Source of the DNA: CAJCJE01 sp963818685
GTDB lineage: Bacteria; Actinomycetota; Actinomycetes; Mycobacteriales; Pseudonocardiaceae
DNA length: 64,000 nucleotides
Reading direction: 5' to 3'
Assembly (NCBI GenBank): GCA_963818685.1
Contig: CAWFTJ010000006.1
Span: 248,001-312,000, forward strand
The notes below the pieces were generated by a model. The model saw only the letters and a program-made list of their open reading frames with translations. It was not told the origin of the DNA and did not search any database. The translations under genes were made by a program, and so were the position numbers. Shown piece after piece: positions 26,461-35,135 of the stretch. Every line of letters starts with the position of its first letter. The stretch's first letter is position 1.

Positions 26461-27128
26461 CTAACCGCAATCCGAATCCTGCAACAGTTGTGCGGCAGCT
26501 TGTGGATCCATGACGTTGGAGTACGCCATTTCGCCTGCTCGTAGCGGCCGATCAGGCATCGCGAATTCCGGATACCAGCCGTCCTGGTCGCAGCCCGGCA
26601 CAAGATCGAGAACTACCACCACCACGTCGTCGGGTATGGAACCACGATTCGAAGCGCGACGTACGTTTCCCGGTCGCTGTCACCTCTGACCTGGATTCCC
26701 AGCTCCGTGCCGACGATCTTCGCCGAGTGCTCGTTGCCGTCAAGAAGCGATCGAACGAGCAGGTCGCGCACGGTACATCGCAGCTCGCGCAGCATCCGCA
26801 CGCCAGCTTCCGCTCGATAGCGATCCAGATCGTCAGCCGTTGGCAGCCATGGCTCACACCAGGTGTCGGTCGTCAGTGGTCGAGCGCAACCTGCGTTGTA
26901 CCTCGCGCGGGCTGCTCGTGCGGCGGTGGCCAATGCTTCGTAGAAATCGTCAGAACTGCCCGACTCACGTGTGCCAGCCGCCACGAGCCAACACGGCTCA
27001 CCATCGTCAACGACCGCTCCTCGCCATCGCTGGATCTTCACCTTGAACCACATGGCGTCATCGATGCTGCGAATGCGCTCGCGGGATCCAGTTGGCAGGG
27101 TGAACTGCTCATTGGCTTTCTTGATCAA
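26461..27128 (-). CDS. Hypothetical protein, about 222 aa (frameshift near 26630)
   Basis: The frame starts at TTG 27128 (IKKANEQFTLPTGSRERI), preceded by a weak GAGCGAG. The core is DDAMWFKVKIQRWRGAVVDD...PCWLVAAGTRESGSSDDFY, then a helical DDLDRYRAEAGVRMLRELRC. One missing base near 26630 ends it early; the other frame continues as DDVVVVVLDLVPGCDQDGWY to a stop at 26461. GC content is lower than the neighbours. The W-K/R-x-x-RWRGA pattern resembles small proteins I associate with integrative elements. No function is claimed. Confidence 0.55.
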
Positions 27129-27272
27129 CGGATGGTCGATCTCGCTCAGTGGCGGTCAACAGGCGGCAGCGAGAGACCGAGATCTGCTTTCAGACAGCGA
27201 ACTGTGGGTCGAACAGACATCAGGTTTCGCGGACTCCGCCCAACTCGTCGAGCCGCTCGCGGGACAGACCGG

Positions 27273-27482
27273 TCAAGGCTGACACGCGGCTGGCTCGGTG
27301 CCATCGAGAACGGCCATCGTCCGACGTAATGATGCGGGGATCTCTTCGCGATGCGCGCTCAAGTACTCCCTGACCGCGATCGCCAACAGGTCTTTCTGAG
27401 ACATGCCCATAGCGGTAGCGGCATGCGCGATCAGTTCGTGAGTTTCCTGATCCACCTTGACCGGTGCCGTGTTCGTCGCCAT
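27273..27482 (-). CDS. Ribbon-helix-helix antitoxin-like protein (no toxin partner seen)
   Basis: 69 aa from ATG 27482 with GGGAGGT 6 nt upstream. The sequence APVKVDQETHELIAHAATAM followed by KDLLAIAVREYLSAHREEI is a ribbon-helix-helix with a C-terminal tail that would bind a partner. A second frame begins with GTG inside its end (MSALTGLSRERLDELGG) but stops after 21 codons, where a toxin gene would be expected. The partner therefore seems truncated, or is the damaged gene further downstream at 26461-27128. Confidence 0.65.
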   Translation of the reverse strand: MATNTAPVKVDQETHELIAHAATAMGMSQKDLLAIAVREYLSAHREEIPASLRRTMAVLDGTEPAACQP

Positions 27483-27494
27483 AGCGCACCTCCC

Positions 27495-27518
27495 GGTACC
27501 CAAGGGTACTCTGGTACC
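27495..27518 (-). promoter_or_regulatory. GGTAC repeat operator of the ribbon-helix-helix gene
   Basis: GGTACC (27495-27500), GGTACT (27505-27510) and GGTACC (27513-27518) are spaced 8-10 bp apart immediately upstream of the ribosome site. A tandem short repeat at one-turn spacing is how ribbon-helix-helix dimers bind, so this is a likely autoregulatory site. Confidence 0.5.
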
Positions 27519-27591
27519 GCGTCAGTGAAGTCGGCCTAGCGTATGACGGAGCGGCTTGCCTTCTTGGTACCAGCCTTATTTGGCGGCTGCC

Positions 27592-28161
27592 TTACTTGGT
27601 TGCAGCCTTGGCGGCCTTCTTGAAGGCGCGCACCTCGGCCAGGGTCTCGGCGCTGGTGACGTCGGCGATCGAGCGGTGCGAGCCGTCCTCGCCGTAAGCG
27701 CCCGCGGCCTCGCGCCAACCCTCGGGCTGGACACCACGTTGTTTGCCGAGCAGCGCCAGGAAGATGCGGGCCTTCTGCTCGCCGAAACCGGGCAGCGCCT
27801 TCAGCCTCGCCAGCACTTCCCTGCCGTCCGGCTTGCCGGCCTTCCAGATGCGGTCGGTCTTGCCGTCGTAGTTCTCCACAACGAACTGGGCCAGCGCGTG
27901 CACCCGCCGCGCCATCACGCCGCCGTAGCGGTGAATCGCGGGTTTCCTCACGCACAACTCGACGAACTCGTCGAGATCAGACTCCGCTATCTTGCGTACG
28001 TCGAAGCCGTCCATCCGCTCGGCGATCTTCCTCGGCCCGATGAACGCGATTTCCATCGAAATCTGTTGATCAAGAAGCATGCCCGTCAGCAGGGCAAACG
28101 GGTCTTTCGACAGCAACGCATCTGCTTCGGCGTCGCCGGTGAGGTGCAGGGCTCGTGCCAT
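27592..28161 (-). CDS. HhH-GPD family base-excision-repair-like protein
   Basis: 189 aa. The helix-hairpin-helix is LARLKALPGFGEQKARIFLALLGKQ, and upstream lie the glycosylase-like helices DPFALLTGMLLDQQISMEIAFIGPRKIAERM and ...RYGGVMARRVHALAQFVVENY. It matches the short actinobacterial HhH-GPD group (TIGR03252-like), which has the fold of AlkA/endonuclease III without the Fe-S cluster. The C-terminus is basic (FKKAAKAATK). Substrate lesion unknown. Start ATG 28161; no PafBC-type promoter was found here, unlike uvrA, uvrB and alkD. Confidence 0.85.
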   Translation of the reverse strand: MARALHLTGDAEADALLSKDPFALLTGMLLDQQISMEIAFIGPRKIAERMDGFDVRKIAESDLDEFVELCVRKPAIHRYGGVMARRVHALAQFVVENYDGKTDRIWKAGKPDGREVLARLKALPGFGEQKARIFLALLGKQRGVQPEGWREAAGAYGEDGSHRSIADVTSAETLAEVRAFKKAAKAATK

Positions 28162-28207
28162 GCGGGCCAGCATCCCATACGCGCGCGGGACAGGGCGGTT
28201 GTCCACA

Positions 28208-28242
28208 CGAGTGGCCCGACGTGGGTGATTTCGGGCCACTCG
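28208..28242 (-). terminator. 12-bp stem terminator after the small membrane-protein gene
   Basis: CGAGTGGCCCGA (28208-28219) and TCGGGCCACTCG (28231-28242) form a perfect 12-bp stem with an 11-nt loop. It lies just after the stop of the gene at 28258-28560 and before the HhH-GPD start, so it should separate the two units. Confidence 0.75.
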
Positions 28243-28257
28243 CGCTCGCCTGTCAAC

Positions 28258-28560
28258 TCACCGGTTGACCAGCACCGTGATCACCGTGGTGAGCAGCACG
28301 GTGCCGACACCGAGCAGGCCGACGAGCACGCCGAACACCGAGCCTGCCGAACTGAACAGGCTGCCGACCATTGCAAAGGCACCGCGGAGCATGCGGGCCA
28401 GCACGAAGAAGATGACCACCGCCACGATGACGATGATCAGGATCGAGCTGCCGCTGCCCTGCTGAGTGCTCGGTTGGCTGTTGTGCACCGAGGAAGGCTG
28501 CGCAACCGCGGTGGTCGACGTGACGTTGCCAGTCTGGGTTTGTACGCTTGTCGTGGTCAT
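28258..28560 (-). CDS. Small membrane protein, 100 aa
   Basis: A Ser/Thr/Gln-rich N-terminal 38 residues precede two hydrophobic helices: ILIIVIVAVVIFFVLARML (about 40-58) and a C-terminal stretch FGVLVGLLGVGTVLLTTVITVLV. GTGAGGAACTGTC before ATG 28560 supplies the ribosome site. The compact hairpin-like topology suggests a small phage-shock- or holin-like membrane protein, but no family is recognised. It is preceded by a 51-codon frame on the same strand. Confidence 0.7.
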   Translation of the reverse strand: MTTTSVQTQTGNVTSTTAVAQPSSVHNSQPSTQQGSGSSILIIVIVAVVIFFVLARMLRGAFAMVGSLFSSAGSVFGVLVGLLGVGTVLLTTVITVLVNR

Positions 28561-28569
28561 GACAGTTCC

Positions 28570-28725
28570 TCACGTAGGAGCGGTAGGACGCTTGTGCGGG
28601 ACTGCTGTGGCACGCGGGGCGCCCTCGGTTCGCGGCCGGGGGCGCCTGCTCATGAGCAGGCATTGTCGACGTGGGGAACTGCTCGGCGGCGATCTCGCCG
28701 TGACGCGGATCGGTGCACCGCACAT
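28570..28725 (-). CDS. Possible 51-aa peptide with a very strong ribosome site
   Basis: ATG 28725 is preceded by GGAGGTGAAAGGAC, one of the strongest ribosome sites in the window. The product (MCGAPIRVTARSPPSSSPRR..., ending HKRPTAPT) is Arg/Pro-rich and low in hydrophobic residues. Its stop lies 9 bp before the next gene's start, so it could be a leader that couples translation to the small membrane protein. The composition is not typical of a folded protein. Confidence 0.4.
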   Translation of the reverse strand: MCGAPIRVTARSPPSSSPRRQCLLMSRRPRPRTEGAPRATAVPHKRPTAPT

Positions 28726-28744
28726 GTCCTTTCACCTCCGATTT

Positions 28745-28969
28745 CCTGAACTTCAGGCAATGGATGTGAAGTTGTACCGCCTTCAGCTGTATTCAGCCTA
28801 AGGCCCTGACTACCGCCCTGCAACTGGCATTTTGCGCGTTCGTATAACGACTGGATCGACCCAGCTGCCCCAAGATCACCTTTGTGGGTGTTTTGCCTGG
28901 CAGGAGAGATGGCATTGGCTGGGAGGCGAGTGTACAGTGCGCGTGTGTTCAGGACTTTTCTGAAGTTCA
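28745..28969. promoter_or_regulatory. Divergent promoter region with two TGAAnTTCA sites
   Basis: CCTGAACTTCAGG at 28745-28757 is a 6-1-6 palindrome. TGAAGTTCA at 28961-28969 carries the same core (TGAA-N-TTCA). The first lies just upstream of the minus-strand small genes, the second just before the ribosome site of the HTH gene at 28989. A shared operator motif at both ends of an AT-richer spacer suggests that the HTH protein regulates itself and its divergent neighbours. Confidence 0.5.
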
Positions 28970-28988
28970 CCAAAGGAGCGCTGTAGTC

Positions 28989-30098
28989 GTGCCACCGATG
29001 GAAGGCCCAGCCATCGAACTGGCCCTGCGACTGCGCGCGCTGCGCGAGAGTCGCTGGCCGAACCTGAACATCACCCAGGCGCAGCTGGCCGAGGCGTTCA
29101 GCGTCAGCGTGCCATTGATCTCCTCGTGGGAGAACCCGGAGAAGCCGGCGATCCCACCCGTTCCCCGCCTGCGGGCCTACGCGACCTTCTTCGCGACCGA
29201 CCGGTCCGTGGCCGCGTCGCCCTACCGAGTAGTGAACCTCGCCGAGCTGACCGCGACCGAGAAGACCGCTCGGGATCAACTGCTCGCCGAGCTGACCGCG
29301 CTGCGCAAGACCGCCAAAGCCGATGGCGCGTCCTCTGATCCGAGGCAGGGCGATAGCCTGCTACGCTTCCCGAGGGGGCAGGACATCCTTCTGGTTTGCG
29401 CACCACTACCAGCGGAATTGCGGCAAACCATGCCCAATCCCGACCCGCTCGACCCCGACCACTACGACCTCTACAACTACACCGATATCGACGCGCTCAT
29501 CGAGCTGTACGGCCGAGTGAGCGCGCTCAATCCGGACAGCACTATCCGGAGAGCCCGGTCCGACAAGCTGACCGAGGGGCACTACACGAACCATTTGATA
29601 GTGCTCGGCGGTGTCGACTGGAACACCACCCTTCGCGACCTGGTACCGCGGACATCGGCACCAGTGCGACAGATCCGCCGCCACAACAGCGCGGATCTAG
29701 GGGGCTTCAAGGTGGATGTGGTTGGCTCCAACCAACAATCGGCGAGTTTCGAGCCGCAGACTCTGGAGTTCGAGGGAAGCCGCCAAGTCGCGGAGGACGT
29801 CGCCCAGATCTACCGCGGCCCGAGCCCTTACAACCGGGAACGTACCGTGATTCAGTTCAACGGCCAGTTCGCCCGAGGCACTCTCGGCGCGGTGAAGGCA
29901 CTGACAGACCGGCGATTCCGCGACCGGAACGAGGCGTACCTGCGCGAGCGATTCGCGGGTGAGCCCGAATGGACCCTGCTGACCAGGGTGGTGATCGCGG
30001 CAGGTCGGCCGGTCACTCCCAACTGGACCATCGAGGACAACCGCCTGTACGAGTGGCCCGCGCAGCAGGTCCGAGTGGGGCAGGGTTCTCGTGGCTGA
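28989..30098 (+). CDS. Xre-type HTH protein with a conserved C-terminal domain of unknown function
   Basis: 369 aa from GTG 28989 (AAAGGAG 10 nt before; ATG 28998 also possible). Residues about 5-70 form an Xre helix-turn-helix (ITQAQLAEAFSVSVPLISSWENPEKPA). The rest is a separate domain: ILLVCAPLPAELRQ, YNYTDIDALIELYGRVSALNPDS, HLIVLGGVDWNTTLRDLV, VIQFNGQFARGTLGAVKAL, then DNRLYEWPA. I recall this second domain as widespread in actinomycetes, alone or behind HTH domains. Its alternating strand/helix pattern with a GG-containing loop hints at a nucleotide- or ligand-binding Rossmann-like fold. It overlaps the next gene by 8 bp. Confidence 0.75.
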   Translation: MPPMEGPAIELALRLRALRESRWPNLNITQAQLAEAFSVSVPLISSWENPEKPAIPPVPRLRAYATFFATDRSVAASPYRVVNLAELTATEKTARDQLLAELTALRKTAKADGASSDPRQGDSLLRFPRGQDILLVCAPLPAELRQTMPNPDPLDPDHYDLYNYTDIDALIELYGRVSALNPDSTIRRARSDKLTEGHYTNHLIVLGGVDWNTTLRDLVPRTSAPVRQIRRHNSADLGGFKVDVVGSNQQSASFEPQTLEFEGSRQVAEDVAQIYRGPSPYNRERTVIQFNGQFARGTLGAVKALTDRRFRDRNEAYLRERFAGEPEWTLLTRVVIAAGRPVTPNWTIEDNRLYEWPAQQVRVGQGSRG

Positions 30099-31350
30099 TG
30101 GCGATGAGGCAAATCCCAGCCACCACCACGACTCGCACCACAGCCTCGTGCTGTCGGCCGAGCCGGATTTGCCAGACGAACCCCGACCCGACCTGACCAG
30201 TGCGCCGTGCATCGACGCCATTATCGTGCCGACCGTCCGGCCGAGCGCGCAGCTGACCGCGGCGATCGGCCACGCGAAGGAACTCGGCTGCACCCTGTTG
30301 GCCCTGTGCAGCAAGAACTCCTCGGCGTCGGAGGTGCTCGCGCTGGCTGTCGATGCCGGCGTCGACGCAGTGGCCATCGATGTCGACCGGATGCCGCCGA
30401 ACCTGTTGCCGCACTTCAAGACCACCGACTTGCTCAAGCGGCGGTTCTTCCGCGACCCGAGGGACACCGCGGCCAAACGCAATCTGGCGCTGCTGTTCGC
30501 CGCGCTGGCCGGCTGGCGTCGAGTGTTCTTCCTGGACGACGACATCACCATCGACAGTGTCGAACTGCTGCGCGTGGCCGCGCGCGAGCTGAACTGGTAC
30601 GAGGTTGCCGGGCTGCGTGTCGAGCAGTATCCGGACAACTCCGTTGTGTGCCACGCAGCTCGCGAGGTCGGTCGTCCGCAGCAGACGTTCATCGGCGGCG
30701 GTGCGATCGCCGTGGACGTGGCCGCGGCGGAGTCCTCGTTCTTCCCGCAGGTGTACAACGAGGACTGGCTGTTCCTGTTGGACGACTACGGTCTGCGGCC
30801 GACCACGGTCGTCGGCGAGGCCGGGCAGGCGCCGTACGACCCGTTCATCTGCCGAAGGGCCTGGTTCGAGGAGGTCGGCGACACCCTCGCCGAGGGCGTG
30901 TTCTGGCTGCTCGACGAGGGCAGGAAGGTCGGCGACGCCACGCAGGAGCACTGGCGGATGTTCCTGGCGGAACGCAAGGCGTTCATCACGGAACTGCTCG
31001 GCGCGGTCATTCGCTCGGACCTGGCGCCGTTGCGGCGGGTCAAGATCGTGAAGGCGCTGTTGGCATCGTACCTGCGCAACCGGCGGATCAAGCCCGACCT
31101 GTGTCACAACTACCTGTTGGCCTGGCACAGCGACCGAAAGGCGTGGCGCCAGCACGTCGCCGACTGGCGCGCCACTTATCACGATTCCGACACTGTCGAG
31201 ACGCGGGAACCGGAAAAGGTGCTTGCGACGCTGGGTCTGCTCGACTGCGCTCATTTCGTTCGTGCAGAACGCGCGTCCGCGCAACCTTCATTCGTAACAA
31301 CGCAGCCCTCAGTCGTAACAGCTCTGCACGAGGCGTCGGATCAGCACTAG
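30091..31350 (+). CDS. GT-A-fold glycosyltransferase-like protein
   Basis: 419 aa, GTG 30091, overlapping the HTH gene by 8 bp and so coupled to it. The N-terminal part AIIVPTVRPSAQLTAAIGHAKELGCTLLALCS is a nucleotide-sugar-binding strand/helix pattern. RRVFFLDDDITID is a DxD-type metal/sugar-nucleotide motif, and NEDWLFLLDDYGLRP could hold the catalytic acid. The long C-terminal helices (ALLASYLRNRRIKPDLCHNYLLAWH) have no clear role. No signal peptide or membrane helix is seen, so it is probably cytoplasmic. Donor and acceptor unknown. Confidence 0.7.
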   Translation: MADGDEANPSHHHDSHHSLVLSAEPDLPDEPRPDLTSAPCIDAIIVPTVRPSAQLTAAIGHAKELGCTLLALCSKNSSASEVLALAVDAGVDAVAIDVDRMPPNLLPHFKTTDLLKRRFFRDPRDTAAKRNLALLFAALAGWRRVFFLDDDITIDSVELLRVAARELNWYEVAGLRVEQYPDNSVVCHAAREVGRPQQTFIGGGAIAVDVAAAESSFFPQVYNEDWLFLLDDYGLRPTTVVGEAGQAPYDPFICRRAWFEEVGDTLAEGVFWLLDEGRKVGDATQEHWRMFLAERKAFITELLGAVIRSDLAPLRRVKIVKALLASYLRNRRIKPDLCHNYLLAWHSDRKAWRQHVADWRATYHDSDTVETREPEKVLATLGLLDCAHFVRAERASAQPSFVTTQPSVVTALHEASDQH

Positions 31351-31824
31351 GCATTCCTCCGACTCGTAGACGACGTTGCCGTCCGGATTCGTCTGGACGG
31401 CAACGCACTCGACGAGGCCACGGCCCCAGTCGCGGTAGCCGAGCCTTTGGTAGAGCCGAATGGCCTCGTCGTTGTCGGTGCGGGCGGCCAGCGCGACATT
31501 CCAGTGACCGTCCAGTCGCAGGTAGTCCTGGGCCTCCGCGATGAGCCTGGTGCCGAACCGGCGATTACGGTACTCGGGAAGCACGCGCAGGTGAGTCAAC
31601 AACGGGATACCGGGCAGGTACTGCTGAATCAGTGGTTCCTCCGCGTCTTCCAGCCAGAGGTACGCGTGGCCGACGGCCCGCCGGTCCAACCAGGCGGAGA
31701 AAAGCACACCGAGCCCGTTCTTCTGCCGCTCGAAACGATCTTCGAAGTACGTGCCCTCGCCGAATGTGTCTTCGAGCGAGGTTAAGTCGCCGAAATCGAC
31801 CTTCCGTACGGCCAGTTCGTTCAT
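31309..31824 (-). CDS. GNAT-family N-acetyltransferase
   Basis: 171 aa, ATG 31824 with AGGGGA upstream. LTHLRVLPEYRNRRFGTRLIAEAQDYLRLDG contains the acetyl-CoA pyrophosphate loop (R-x-x-R-F-G-T). ALAARTDNDEAIRLYQRLGYRDWGRGLVE is the usual GNAT C-terminal motif. It converges on the glycosyltransferase gene and overlaps its 3' end by 42 bp. Its substrate may be linked to the HTH/glycosyltransferase pair, but nothing in the sequence proves it. Confidence 0.87.
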   Translation of the reverse strand: MNELAVRKVDFGDLTSLEDTFGEGTYFEDRFERQKNGLGVLFSAWLDRRAVGHAYLWLEDAEEPLIQQYLPGIPLLTHLRVLPEYRNRRFGTRLIAEAQDYLRLDGHWNVALAARTDNDEAIRLYQRLGYRDWGRGLVECVAVQTNPDGNVVYESEECLVLIRRLVQSCYD

Positions 31825-32025
31825 CGGTATTCCCCTGTATTCGCCGCATTGGTGGTGTCGCCCGTTCGCGCTTGGGGAGCAGTGGGCACCGGCACGCAGC
31901 CACAACGAGGGTAAGTCAGGGTCTTGGTCCCCGCCAACGTCCTCAGCCGGTCCAACCGACCGAACGGACAGTAAAAATCCGGTTTGTCCGGCGACGTGGA
32001 CGGGCGTTTCTCGTATGCTCTCCCG

Positions 32026-34272
32026 GTGACCAGCACAACCGCATCGGTTGACGACACCGCCGCACCCGTGTCGGGCGGCCGTCCGGCCAACCGAACCAGA
32101 CCGGCATGGCTACCGGTCTGGTCCAAGCCCGCCGCGCTGCGCGCGCTGCGGGCCACCCTCGTCGTGCCCGGCCTGTTCGCGTTGAGCTACAAGGTCATCG
32201 GCAACCCGCAGGTCGCGACCTTCGCCGCGTTCGGCGGATTCGCCACGCTGGTGCTCGCCGCGTTCGGCGGACGGACCAAGGACAAGCTCATCGCGCACCT
32301 CGGCCTCGCCATCGCCGGCAGCGTCCTGCTGGTCATCGGCACCGCGGTCAACGCGTCCGTGCCGCTGGCCGCCGTCGCCGCGCTGGTGGTGGTGTTCTGC
32401 GTGCTGTTCGCCGGGGTCGCCGGCCCGAACGCCGCGTCAGGGGGCACCGCCGTGCTGATGGCCTTCGTGCTGCCTGCCGCCTCGCCAGGCACGCTGAGCA
32501 TGATTCCGGCTCGGTTGGAGGGCTGGTGGATGGCGTCGATCGTCGGCACCGTCGCCGTGCTGCTGCTCTCGCCCCGCTCACCCGGCGCGGTCCTGCGCAA
32601 GGTCGCCGCGAACTGCGCCGCCGCGCTCGCCGACGAACTGGCCGTCGCCATGCGCGGCGAGGACGTCGCCGAGGCCCGCCGCAGGGCGGTCGCGGCCAAA
32701 CACGACCTGATCAGCACGTTCACCGCGACCCCGTACCGGCCGACCGGCCTCGCAGCGGCCGACCAGGCCCTTGCCAACCTGGTCAACATGCTGGAGTGGT
32801 GCACGGCCACGATCTGCGACGAACTCTCCGAGTTCCACGACCTCAGCCAGGTCAACGAGGCCGAAGGCGCGCTGCTGCTGGAAACCAGGACCGCGCTCAC
32901 CGACATCGCCGCCCTGCTGCGCGACGAGGCCGCCGAACCAGACCTCGACCGGCTGGAGAACCGGCTGTCGGCGAGCATGAAACGCCTGCACGACCTGCGC
33001 GCCGACACCGAGGGCTACCGCGACGCGGTGCACCTGTCCTACCACGCGCGCACCACCGCCGTCGCCGTGCACACGGCCATGGCCGACGCCATGATCGCCG
33101 CGCACCGCGCCGATCCGGCCATCGTTTCCGGTGGCAGGCGCCGCTGGTACGGCTCGATCATGCCCACCGACAACGACGTCACCATGCGTGAACGTCGGCT
33201 GCTTCCCGGGCTCACCTCGGCCGCCAACCTGGTCAGCCGGCACGCCAGCCTCCGCTCGGTCTGGTTCCTGAACAGCGTTCGCGGCGCCGTCGCCGTGGCC
33301 GCTGCCATCGCCGTCGCCGACCTGACCGGCGTGCAGCACGGCTTCTGGGTCGTGCTCGGCACCCTGTCCGTGCTGCGCTCCAGTGCCGGGTCGACCGGCG
33401 CGACGGCCATGCGCGCACTGCTCGGCACGCTCATCGGTTTCGTGATCGGCGCGCTGTTGCTGCTGGTCATCGGCACCGGTGCGGGCGCGCTCTGGATCGC
33501 GCTGCCGATCGCGGTGCTCATCGCCTCCTACGCGCCGGGCGCGCTGCCGTTCGCGGCCGGTCAGGCCGCGTTCACCGTGGTCATCTCCGTGCTGTTCAAC
33601 CTGATCGCGCCGATCGGCTGGACCATCGGCGTGCTGCGCATCGAGGACGTCGCCATCGGCTGTGCGGTCAGCCTGATCGTCGGCGTGCTGTTCTGGCCGC
33701 GCGGCACGAGCGCGCTCGTCGGCGACGACCTCGCCGACGCGTTCCGCACCGGTGGCGCCTACGTGGCCACCGCGGCCCGCTGGGCGCTCGGCCTCGAAGC
33801 CAGCCCGCCATCGCCGGCCGCCTCCATCACCGCAGGCATCCGGCTTGACGACGCGCTGCGCGGATTCCTCGCCGAACAGGGTGCCAAACGCGTTCCCCAG
33901 GACCACCTGTGGCGGCTCGTCGGTGGCACTCTGCGTGCTCGGCTGACCGGCCACTCGCTCGCCGGCCTGCCCACCCGCCAGCGGCCCGAGCCGGATCCGA
34001 TCCGCGTCCAGCTCGGCGAACAGGCCGGCCAGCTCGCCGCCTGGTTCGACCACCTCGCGTCCCGACTGGACAGTGCCGACCACAGCGGCGCCCCCATGCT
34101 CCGGCCGCCCGACTTCGGCAACCCGTTCGCGGGCGTCGACGACACCGACCCGGCCCTGCCCCGCAGCCTGTGGGTCAACGAGCACATCAACCACGTCCGC
34201 GACCGGCTCGCCGACCTCGTCGAGCCCGCGACCGAGGTGGCCGCGCAGCGGCACCGCCCCTGGTGGCGTTGA
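32026..34272 (+). CDS. FUSC-family inner-membrane efflux protein
   Basis: 748 aa from GTG 32026. TATGCT (32014-32019) with a 6-nt gap implies a leaderless start. It has two membrane halves (LVVPGLFALSYKVIG...TVAVLLLSPRSPG and SVWFLNSVRGAVAVAAAIAVADLTG...GVLFWPRGTSALV), each with about five helices. A large cytoplasmic helical domain of about 230 residues lies between them, and a second soluble tail follows. This is the architecture of FUSC/aromatic-acid exporter (AaeB/YccS-like) proteins. It probably exports organic acids or amphiphiles by proton motive force. A methyltransferase gene overlaps its stop. Confidence 0.87.
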   Translation: MTSTTASVDDTAAPVSGGRPANRTRPAWLPVWSKPAALRALRATLVVPGLFALSYKVIGNPQVATFAAFGGFATLVLAAFGGRTKDKLIAHLGLAIAGSVLLVIGTAVNASVPLAAVAALVVVFCVLFAGVAGPNAASGGTAVLMAFVLPAASPGTLSMIPARLEGWWMASIVGTVAVLLLSPRSPGAVLRKVAANCAAALADELAVAMRGEDVAEARRRAVAAKHDLISTFTATPYRPTGLAAADQALANLVNMLEWCTATICDELSEFHDLSQVNEAEGALLLETRTALTDIAALLRDEAAEPDLDRLENRLSASMKRLHDLRADTEGYRDAVHLSYHARTTAVAVHTAMADAMIAAHRADPAIVSGGRRRWYGSIMPTDNDVTMRERRLLPGLTSAANLVSRHASLRSVWFLNSVRGAVAVAAAIAVADLTGVQHGFWVVLGTLSVLRSSAGSTGATAMRALLGTLIGFVIGALLLLVIGTGAGALWIALPIAVLIASYAPGALPFAAGQAAFTVVISVLFNLIAPIGWTIGVLRIEDVAIGCAVSLIVGVLFWPRGTSALVGDDLADAFRTGGAYVATAARWALGLEASPPSPAASITAGIRLDDALRGFLAEQGAKRVPQDHLWRLVGGTLRARLTGHSLAGLPTRQRPEPDPIRVQLGEQAGQLAAWFDHLASRLDSADHSGAPMLRPPDFGNPFAGVDDTDPALPRSLWVNEHINHVRDRLADLVEPATEVAAQRHRPWWR

Positions 34273-35126
34273 TACCGTTGGACACCGACGGCAGAGACGA
34301 CACGGCACGCATCGCGCAACCGATGGGGGTACGCAGGTTGGACCTTGACGCACCCAACGCGGCCCGGATGTACGACTACTACCTCGGCGGATCGCACAAC
34401 ACCAGCGCCGACCGCACCCTCGCCGAGCGCGTGCTGGCCGCCGACCCACGGGTACGCGCGGTCGCCAGGGCCAACCGCTCCTTCCTCCGCCGCGTCGTCC
34501 GCCTGCTCGTCGCCGGTGGCATCCGCCAGTTCCTCGACCTCGGCTCTGGCATTCCCACCGCGGGTCACGTGCACGAGATCGCGCACACCACCGACCCCGA
34601 GGCCCGCATCGCCTACGTCGACAACGAACCCGTGGCCGTCTCTGCGACCCGCAGGCTCATCACCGATCAGCCGCACGTCACGGTCACCGCGGCCGACCTG
34701 CGCGACGTCGACACCGTGCTCACCGCCCCCGGCGTCGCCGGCCTGCTCGACTTCACCCAGCCCATCGCCGTGCTCGCCTTCTCCGTCTTCCACTTCCTGC
34801 CAGACGAAGCCGACCCGGCAGGCGTGCTCATCGCCTACCGCAGGGCCCTTGCCCCAGGTTCCTACCTGGCCCTCTCACACGTCGCCCCCACCGGCGCGGC
34901 CAGCGACTCCGACCTCACCTCGCTCTACCAACGCTCCAGCAACGCCGTCTGGACCCGTACTCCCGAGCAGATCGCCGCCCTGCTCCCACCGGACATGCCA
35001 CTCCTGGACCCCGGTCTCGTCCCGGTCACCGAATGGCGCCCCGACGACCTCGATCTCGACCAGACCGGCTTCGACCTCTCCTACTTCTACGGCTGCCTGG
35101 CCCACCTTCCGACCAGCCACGTATGA
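34263..35126 (+). CDS. SAM-dependent methyltransferase, Methyltransf_19/DUF574 family
   Basis: About 287 aa. DAPNAARMYDYYLGGSHNTSADR is the family's diagnostic N-terminal motif. IRQFLDLGSGIPTAGHVHEIA is SAM motif I, RIAYVDNEPVAVS motif II and QPIAVLAFSVFHFLPD the central strand. The start is uncertain: GTG 34263 overlaps the FUSC stop and would be coupled, while ATG 34323 directly precedes the conserved motif. Members are abundant in actinomycetes, and most have no known substrate. Confidence 0.85.
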   Translation: MALIPLDTDGRDDTARIAQPMGVRRLDLDAPNAARMYDYYLGGSHNTSADRTLAERVLAADPRVRAVARANRSFLRRVVRLLVAGGIRQFLDLGSGIPTAGHVHEIAHTTDPEARIAYVDNEPVAVSATRRLITDQPHVTVTAADLRDVDTVLTAPGVAGLLDFTQPIAVLAFSVFHFLPDEADPAGVLIAYRRALAPGSYLALSHVAPTGAASDSDLTSLYQRSSNAVWTRTPEQIAALLPPDMPLLDPGLVPVTEWRPDDLDLDQTGFDLSYFYGCLAHLPTSHV

Positions 35127-35135
35127 CCAGCGGTC

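Noticed and set aside
27556..28749. 397-codon plus-strand frame across the HhH-GPD gene and small membrane gene
   Set aside because: It runs antisense through two better-supported genes and encodes low-complexity His/Asp/Arg-rich sequence without a start signal.
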